The translations under genes were made by a program, and so were the position numbers. From positions 1 through 48,731 of the forward strand of contig CAZTLP010000006.1 of NCBI GenBank assembly GCA_964614345.1: a DNA stretch of 48,731 bases, read 5' to 3'. This document shows positions 43,793 through 48,731 of this stretch, piece by piece. Numbering within the stretch: the first letter of the stretch is position 1; the number at the start of each line of letters is the position of its first letter. The notes under the pieces were generated by a model, which ran no database searches, had not been told where the DNA came from, and saw only the letters and a list, made by a program, of their open reading frames with translations. The DNA is from AEGEAN-183 sp964614345. Its GTDB lineage: Bacteria > Pseudomonadota > Gammaproteobacteria > Magnimaribacterales > Magnimaribacteraceae.

Positions 43793-45690
43793 AAGATTTC
43801 TTCTCTTTTTTCTTCTTCTTGTTTTTCCCAAGTCTCGTACATTTGGAAATAACTTCCTTTCTTCTTAATCAACTCTTCATGCGAACCCATTTCTACTATC
43901 TTTTGTTCATCTACTACAACTATTACATCTGCTCTTCTCGTGGTTGCTAATCTATGTGCAATTATTATTGCTGTCCTGCCTTGTAGTAATTTATCAAGAG
44001 CCTTTTCTATCTTAGCTTCATTCTGTTGATCAATATTTGAGGTAGCTTCATCAAGTATTAAAACTCGTGGTTTACTTAGAAAGGCTCGGGCTAGTGCTAA
44101 TAACTGTCTTTCACCTGAAGATAGAGACGATCCTCTTTCATGGCAATGTGTTTCTAGTCCTTCAGGAAGTCTTTTGATCATGTCTTCAATACCGACAGCT
44201 TTACAGGCTTCTACAACTTCCTCATCTGTGGCATCAGGTCTTGCAAACAATATATTTTCTTTTATGGTTCCGTGAAATAAGAAAGGCTCTTGAGGAACTA
44301 TTCCAAGCTGTCTATGAAGAGACTGAAGAGAAATATCTTTTAGATTAATGTTATCAAGAGTTATAGAGCCACTAGTAGGGTCATAGAATCTACACATTAG
44401 TTTTGCAATTGTTGATTTGCCTGCTCCAGTAGGACCCACAAAAGAGATAGTTTTCCCTGCTTCTACATGCAGGGAAATATTTTTTAGGACCGTAAGATCT
44501 TTTTCGTAAGAAAAACTTACATCATTAAATCTTATATCGCCTTTTAAATCCTCAAGATTGAAAGCATTCTCAGACTCTTTAACACTGGGTTCTGTACCTA
44601 ATAAGTCTGCAAGTTTTTTAACTGCAGCGTTTCCAGATTGGAATTCATTGTAAAGCCCAGAAAGTTCATTAATGGGAATGAAGAACCTTCCCACTAATAC
44701 ATTGAAAGCAACTAAGCTACCTACAGTAAAAGTCCCCTCTGGGCTCAGAGAAGGATTAACTTCCTTAAGGATAAAAAAACCAGCAGTAAAAATTAATAAA
44801 GATGTACCCGTTGTTATAAATTGCGTTCCAGAACGATAAGCAGCTTGAATTTTTGAAGTGTAATTGTTGGCATCTCGATAATCTCCGACAATATTTCTGT
44901 GGTTAATAACATTGTGTTTCATTCGGTTAAAAGAGATCACCAAACGCATTCCAGATAAACTTTCTTGAAGATCAGCCAACACATCTGCAATTCTATTTCT
45001 GACAACTTCGTATCCTCTTTCAGAAGTTCTGCTAAACCAAAGGGTAAAACCAAACATTACCGGTGCAGAAAACACAAGCAGTATTAGCGTCAATTGAAGA
45101 TTAAAAGAAAAAAGTAGAATTAAAATGAAAAATAAAGCCAGTAATTGAGCAACCAAATTAACCAAGCCTGTTTGTAATAAATTGGAAAGAGCTTCAATAT
45201 CACTGGTCATTCTAGTTAATAGTCGACCTGCTTTCTCTTCAGTAAAAAAATCTACTGAGAGTCTCTGCAAATGACTAAATACCCTGACTCTTAAATCGTA
45301 CATCAGTAATTGACCTAAACGTCCTAAAAACCGAATCCTAATTCCACTTATGATTACAGCTAAGAATAGACTTCCTACCCAAACCATTGCTACGGTCATT
45401 AAGACCGAGAAATCTTTAGGGACAATTGCTTTATCAATGGCAACCTGAACCAGGTATGGTCCCACCAACAAGAGCATTTCTGTCATGGCAACTAAAACTA
45501 GTGCAAAGATAAATCTAAATTTATAAGGCGCAAGAAAACTCCACAAAGTAAAAGTTTTAGAAGAAGGACTTTTATGCGAAAACGTTATTTCAATATCTGA
45601 GAAATCAGGTTCTTTTTCTATCAAAGCATTAGTTTTATCAAGCATTTCTGGGGGTATTCCAGCAAAAGGTAGGCTAGCTTCTTTACTCAT
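43789..45690 (-). CDS. ABC half-exporter 3, catalytic partner with non-canonical signature
   Basis: 633 aa from the ATG complementary to 45688-45690, which has AAAGGAGG just upstream; the frame opens further up at a GTG that lacks this site. Six-helix exporter domain, then Walker A GPTGAGKST (419-427), degenerate signature LSSGE (523-527) and Walker B VLILDEATSNID with catalytic E548. Overlaps the previous exporter stop by 8 nt. Complementary degeneracy with exporter 4 marks the two as a heterodimer of the TM287/288 or TmrAB kind. Confidence 0.88.
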   Translation of the reverse strand: MSKEASLPFAGIPPEMLDKTNALIEKEPDFSDIEITFSHKSPSSKTFTLWSFLAPYKFRFIFALVLVAMTEMLLLVGPYLVQVAIDKAIVPKDFSVLMTVAMVWVGSLFLAVIISGIRIRFLGRLGQLLMYDLRVRVFSHLQRLSVDFFTEEKAGRLLTRMTSDIEALSNLLQTGLVNLVAQLLALFFILILLFSFNLQLTLILLVFSAPVMFGFTLWFSRTSERGYEVVRNRIADVLADLQESLSGMRLVISFNRMKHNVINHRNIVGDYRDANNYTSKIQAAYRSGTQFITTGTSLLIFTAGFFILKEVNPSLSPEGTFTVGSLVAFNVLVGRFFIPINELSGLYNEFQSGNAAVKKLADLLGTEPSVKESENAFNLEDLKGDIRFNDVSFSYEKDLTVLKNISLHVEAGKTISFVGPTGAGKSTIAKLMCRFYDPTSGSITLDNINLKDISLQSLHRQLGIVPQEPFLFHGTIKENILFARPDATDEEVVEACKAVGIEDMIKRLPEGLETHCHERGSSLSSGERQLLALARAFLSKPRVLILDEATSNIDQQNEAKIEKALDKLLQGRTAIIIAHRLATTRRADVIVVVDEQKIVEMGSHEELIKKKGSYFQMYETWEKQEEEKREEIL

Positions 45691-47641
45691 CAAAACCTCC
45701 TTTAAATGTATCATCAGGAGAACCTTGGACAAGCATTTCACTTATCCTTTTTCTGTACTCTTCATCAGTCTCTTCTTCCCCTTGCTCTTCTTCTACAATT
45801 TCTTTAGTTGATTGTTGGGAAAGAATTTCTGAATACCTTGGTTCGTCTCTTAATAACTCTTCATGAGTTCCTGAAGCAATAATCTCACCTTCGTCTAAGA
45901 CCAATATTCTGTCAGCTAAATTTATGGTTGAGAGCCTGTGTGCAATTAATATAGTTGTTCTTTTATTTAAGAGCTTGAGTAAAGATTTATGTATTTTGGC
46001 TTCAATTTTGACATCAATTGCGCTGGTTGCATCATCAAGGATGAGTATAGAAGGATCAACTATTAAAGCCCTTGCTATTCCCAGTCGTTGTCTTTGTCCA
46101 CCTGATAAAGTGTAGCCTCTCTCTCCAACTATGGTGTCATAGCCATCCGAAGTCTGTTCAATAAAATCATGAGCTTCTGCTGCCTTAGCTGCTTGAATAA
46201 TTTCTTCCATCGAAGCATCAGGTCTTCCATAAGCTATGTTGTCTCTAATGCTAACTGAAAACAGGAAAGGTTCATCTAGGACTTGTGTTACATGGTAATG
46301 TAGATTTCTGACACCCATATCTTGAACATTGACTCCATCAACAGAAATACTCCCTTTATCCACATCATAAAATCTTGAGAGCAATCTGATGATAGTCGAC
46401 TTTCCTGACCCGGTTTGCCCAACAATGGCCACTGTTTCGTTAGGTTCCACCTCAAAACTCAATCCTTTTAGAATAGGTTCTTCGGCGTAGGCAAAGTGGA
46501 CATTCTTAAAGGAGACTTTCCCTTTTAACTTCTCGACTTCAACTTTACTTTCTTTGTCCCTAATTTCTGAGGTTTCATCAAGTATTTCGAAGATTCTTCC
46601 AGCAGATGCTTTAGCCCTTTGCTCAAGCATAAGCATCCAACCCAGAAATCTAAAAGGCATTTGAATCATCATTAAATACATCGTAAAAGCGACTAAAGAA
46701 CCCAAAGCAATCTCCCCTTCAATAACTAGCCAGCCACCATATACCCACACTAAAACCGAACCTAAGACAGAAAGGTTCTCTATTAATGGATTGTAAAAAG
46801 CTGAAACATCTACAGATCTCACTTGTACCCATTGAAGTTTTTTAGCGGCTCGAGCTAGTAAATTAACTTGCATCATTTCCTGAGCAAAAGACTTTACTAT
46901 TCTTTGACCATTAACATTTTCATCCACTATTACAGCGACGTCGGCTTGCCTTGCCTGAGTTAGCCAAGACAGAGGGAAGGTTAATCTTCGTAATTTAACG
47001 CTTAGGAAAAAAACTAAGGGAATAGCAATCATGGAAGCCAAAGCTAATGTTAAATGCACTGAGAGCATATAAATAGCAGCAAAAGCAAAGCTTAAGAGAC
47101 TTGTTAATAACATTGGAGCAATCATCAAAAACATCTGAATTGTCTTGATGTCGCTATTAGCTCTGGATATTAGTTGGCCAGTTTGGGTTTTATCAAAAAA
47201 GGAAAAAGATAGGGTAAAAAGATGATTGTATACAACAGATCTTAGATCCGCTTCCAGTTGATTTGAAACCCTCCCAAGTTGATATGAACCTACTGCGGCC
47301 CCAATAAATCTAACAAAACTTATAATAAAAATTACGGTAACTAAGAATATAAAGTTATTTGTATCTCCCGTTAATAAGGCAGGTTCAATTGAATCAACTA
47401 GTTTTCCGATTAAAGCCGGAACTGATACTCCCAACATCATTGTTGTAATCATGAGTGTAATACCCATACTGAAAGACCATTTATTTGCTAATAAAATGGG
47501 TAAGACTCTGCGGAACCAATTCTTAGATTTGTCTTGGTCAATCTTTGCCTTAGGATCTTCGAATCTAGGCTTTACATTAACGGGTTCGAGGCTCGCCTCG
47601 AAATTGATTATCTCTTTATCATCTAAAGATGGGTTTAGCAT
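45683..47641 (-). CDS. ABC half-exporter 4, degenerate Walker B subunit
   Basis: 652 aa. Six-helix membrane domain at about 50-345, then Walker A GQTGSGKST (408-416), canonical LSGGQ (512-516) and Walker B SILILDDATSAID where D537 replaces the catalytic Glu; H-loop LIAHRLSTI. So ATP site 1 (its Walker motifs plus LSSGE of exporter 3) is degenerate and site 2 is intact, a recognised heterodimeric exporter pattern. The C-terminal tail is acidic (EEQGEEETDEEYRKR). AAGGA overlapping the upstream stop serves the ATG. Confidence 0.88.
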   Translation of the reverse strand: MLNPSLDDKEIINFEASLEPVNVKPRFEDPKAKIDQDKSKNWFRRVLPILLANKWSFSMGITLMITTMMLGVSVPALIGKLVDSIEPALLTGDTNNFIFLVTVIFIISFVRFIGAAVGSYQLGRVSNQLEADLRSVVYNHLFTLSFSFFDKTQTGQLISRANSDIKTIQMFLMIAPMLLTSLLSFAFAAIYMLSVHLTLALASMIAIPLVFFLSVKLRRLTFPLSWLTQARQADVAVIVDENVNGQRIVKSFAQEMMQVNLLARAAKKLQWVQVRSVDVSAFYNPLIENLSVLGSVLVWVYGGWLVIEGEIALGSLVAFTMYLMMIQMPFRFLGWMLMLEQRAKASAGRIFEILDETSEIRDKESKVEVEKLKGKVSFKNVHFAYAEEPILKGLSFEVEPNETVAIVGQTGSGKSTIIRLLSRFYDVDKGSISVDGVNVQDMGVRNLHYHVTQVLDEPFLFSVSIRDNIAYGRPDASMEEIIQAAKAAEAHDFIEQTSDGYDTIVGERGYTLSGGQRQRLGIARALIVDPSILILDDATSAIDVKIEAKIHKSLLKLLNKRTTILIAHRLSTINLADRILVLDEGEIIASGTHEELLRDEPRYSEILSQQSTKEIVEEEQGEEETDEEYRKRISEMLVQGSPDDTFKGGFDE

Positions 47642-47653
47642 GAGAAACTGTCC

Positions 47654-48211
47654 TTAGTTCCTCCAAATTTCTTGATCGTTGGCATGATATTTATTCATGT
47701 CACCTGGAGTGCCAACAACTGCAATAACTTGTCCTTTTAAATTAGAAATCTGATATTTTTTTCCCTCTACAACCAAAGGTTCGAAGGAAGTTTTTTTTAC
47801 AAAACTAGTAATGTACTTATAAGCCTGCCTTTCATTCATACTGCCTTTAACTTTGGTTATATCAACACCTTTAACCTTTCCTTTATTATTTATGTAATAA
47901 TCGAATGTAATTAGACTTTTACCTTTTTTAGCCCCTTCAGGCATCTTAAAGACTCTTGATACATGAGAAGGCGAACAAAAGAGGATTTTACAAACTGCTG
48001 CATCGCCAGATTTTTCTGATGGCCAGTCTTTTAACGCGCATGAGTTATCTGAACAATTAAGACACGTTGAATGGTACTGACTTCTAAATTTTTTAAGGTT
48101 CTTTACGACTTCTCTATCCAGCTGTTTATCTATGGAACAAAATGATTCAGATCCAAAAACAAGCCCCGAACCAGTTAAAAATAAAACCAGTAAAAAAACT
48201 TTATTCCTCAT
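47654..48211 (-). CDS. Secreted Cys-rich protein with TonB-C-like domain
   Basis: 185 aa. Signal peptide MRNKVFLLVLFLTGSGLVFG, then a cysteine-rich segment (FCSID, STCLNCSDNSC, AVCKILFC) and a C-terminal region LITFDYYINNKGKVKGVDIT ... TSFEPLVVEGKKYQIS that resembles the TonB C-terminal fold (strand, N-x-x-G-K-V, later F-x-P-x-x-x-x-G). There is no membrane anchor, so it is not a classic TonB. It heads the ABC exporter operon, 12 nt upstream of exporter 4, and may work with the exporters in the periplasm. Domain call is by eye. Confidence 0.65.
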   Translation of the reverse strand: MRNKVFLLVLFLTGSGLVFGSESFCSIDKQLDREVVKNLKKFRSQYHSTCLNCSDNSCALKDWPSEKSGDAAVCKILFCSPSHVSRVFKMPEGAKKGKSLITFDYYINNKGKVKGVDITKVKGSMNERQAYKYITSFVKKTSFEPLVVEGKKYQISNLKGQVIAVVGTPGDMNKYHANDQEIWRN

Positions 48212-48248
48212 AATAATTACCTTACCTGCATTCGTAAAAGAGTCAAAT

Positions 48249-48635
48249 TTACTCAGTAAGATATATCTGGGTTTTACCGTATTTAATTTCTAAACTAAGA
48301 CGATCTGATTTCTTCAAATTTTGAACAACCAAAGAATATGAAGTATTGATCATGCTCTCTATCTCTTCTTGGGGTACTTCTCCATTTAATATCACTGTAT
48401 TCCAGTGTTCTTTATTCATGTGGTAACCCGGAATAACAGATTCAAATATATCTCGCATAACCATGGCTTCTTCAGGTCTGCATTTAAGATTGATGTGCCC
48501 TACTCCCTCTTTATACCTTAAGAAACCGAACATTTTATTTTTGATTTTAAAAACTGGTGTCTCTGGTCTAAAAGGGAAAACTTCTATGGCCTCGGGAAGA
48601 GACAGAAAGTAAGACCTTGCTTGTTCACCATTCAT
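48249..48635 (-). CDS. MmcQ/YjbR family protein
   Basis: 128 aa. Family motifs DFPF-like VFPFRPETPVFKIKNKMFGF, NLKCRPEEA and PGYHMNKEHWNTVIL are clear, and EEIESMINTSYSLVV ends the domain (YjbR, PF04237; CyaY-like fold, possible DNA binding). The start is 6 nt downstream of the tRNA-Ser CCA end with GATCAA as the only leader and no Shine-Dalgarno sequence. Confidence 0.87.
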   Translation of the reverse strand: MNGEQARSYFLSLPEAIEVFPFRPETPVFKIKNKMFGFLRYKEGVGHINLKCRPEEAMVMRDIFESVIPGYHMNKEHWNTVILNGEVPQEEIESMINTSYSLVVQNLKKSDRLSLEIKYGKTQIYLTE

Positions 48636-48641
48636 TTGATC

Positions 48642-48731
48642 TGGCGGAGAGGGAGGGATTCGAACCCTCGAAGGATTTTAGTCCTTACTCCCTTAGCAGG
48701 GGAGCGCTTTCAACCACTCAGCCACCTCTCC
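48642..48731 (-). tRNA. tRNA-Ser (anticodon GCT)
   Basis: Acceptor GGAGAGG/CCTCTCC, discriminator G and encoded CCA; anticodon stem CTCCC/GGGAG with loop CTGCTAA (anticodon GCT); long class II variable arm around AAGGACTAAAATCCTT; T-loop TTCGAAT. Complete, its 5' base is the last base of the window. Reads AGC/AGU. Confidence 0.94.

Noticed and set aside
45691..45741. Longer N terminus for exporter 3
   Set aside because: It starts at GTG inside exporter 4, while the inner ATG has a perfect AAAGGAGG site.
39225..47641. The four ABC genes as a type I secretion or lipid A (MsbA-only) system
   Set aside because: There is no membrane fusion protein, peptidase domain or outer-membrane channel nearby, and single MsbA homodimers do not come in degenerate pairs.
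1..48731. CRISPR arrays, insertion sequences, prophage or integrase genes
   Set aside because: No spaced repeats, transposase or integrase motifs, or terminal inverted repeats were seen on either strand.

Overview
The window looks like a chromosomal scaffold from a free-living, AT-rich, gene-dense marine gammaproteobacterium. Support for the gammaproteobacterial call comes from zipA, the order smc-zipA-ligA, a bifunctional mnmC and a complete System I (ccmABCDEFGHI) cytochrome c maturation operon. A SAM-II class riboswitch in front of an O-acetylhomoserine sulfhydrylase gene, very short intergenic gaps, and many acyl-CoA dehydrogenase, PhyH, sulfotransferase and LLM-type genes fit an oligotrophic ocean lineage. 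SAR86 or a relative is my guess; there is no 16S gene here to test it. A 100-N assembly gap lies at 37326-37425.

Layout: 1-1978 holds a partial cystathionine gamma-lyase/synthase-like gene and a cystathionine beta-synthase-like gene (minus strand). 2063-3680 holds a methyltransferase, a VOC protein and a small exported protein, followed by tRNA-Val. 3954-9087 holds a PhyH dioxygenase, two alpha/beta hydrolases, an acyl-CoA dehydrogenase and a divergent LysR regulator, then tRNA-Leu. 9216-14159 holds a membrane coiled-coil protein, a pair of acyl-CoA dehydrogenases and mnmC. 14149-20476 (minus) holds two lipoproteins, ligA, zipA and an unusually short smc. 20590-26969 is the ccm operon, read from ccmA down to ccmI. 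27067-28507 is metY with its promoter, riboswitch and terminator. 28537-31659 is tRNA-Arg, an acyl-CoA carboxylase carboxyltransferase subunit and an aldehyde dehydrogenase. 31688-34588 (minus) is a four-gene operon of a sulfotransferase, an APS-kinase-like protein, a small nucleotidyltransferase and a 2-hydroxyacid dehydrogenase. 34697-37319 is an amidohydrolase and SelO. After the gap come a truncated MDR reductase and an LLM oxidoreductase. Then a minus-strand operon of four ABC half-exporters follows, headed by a secreted protein with a TonB-C-like domain. A YjbR protein and tRNA-Ser end the window.

The genes point to sulfur amino acid synthesis under SAM control, fatty-acid or sterol-like acyl-CoA oxidation, cytochrome c assembly and export. 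The most unusual items are: an SMC at the canonical smc-zipA-ligA locus that appears to lack the hinge domain; an mnmC reading frame with no ATG, GTG or TTG start at its N terminus; two protein genes whose start codons lie 6-7 nt after a tRNA CCA end with no Shine-Dalgarno sequence; a coupled operon of sulfotransferase and APS-kinase-like genes; and the four-gene ABC exporter operon. Family assignments are from reading motifs; no database search was run.
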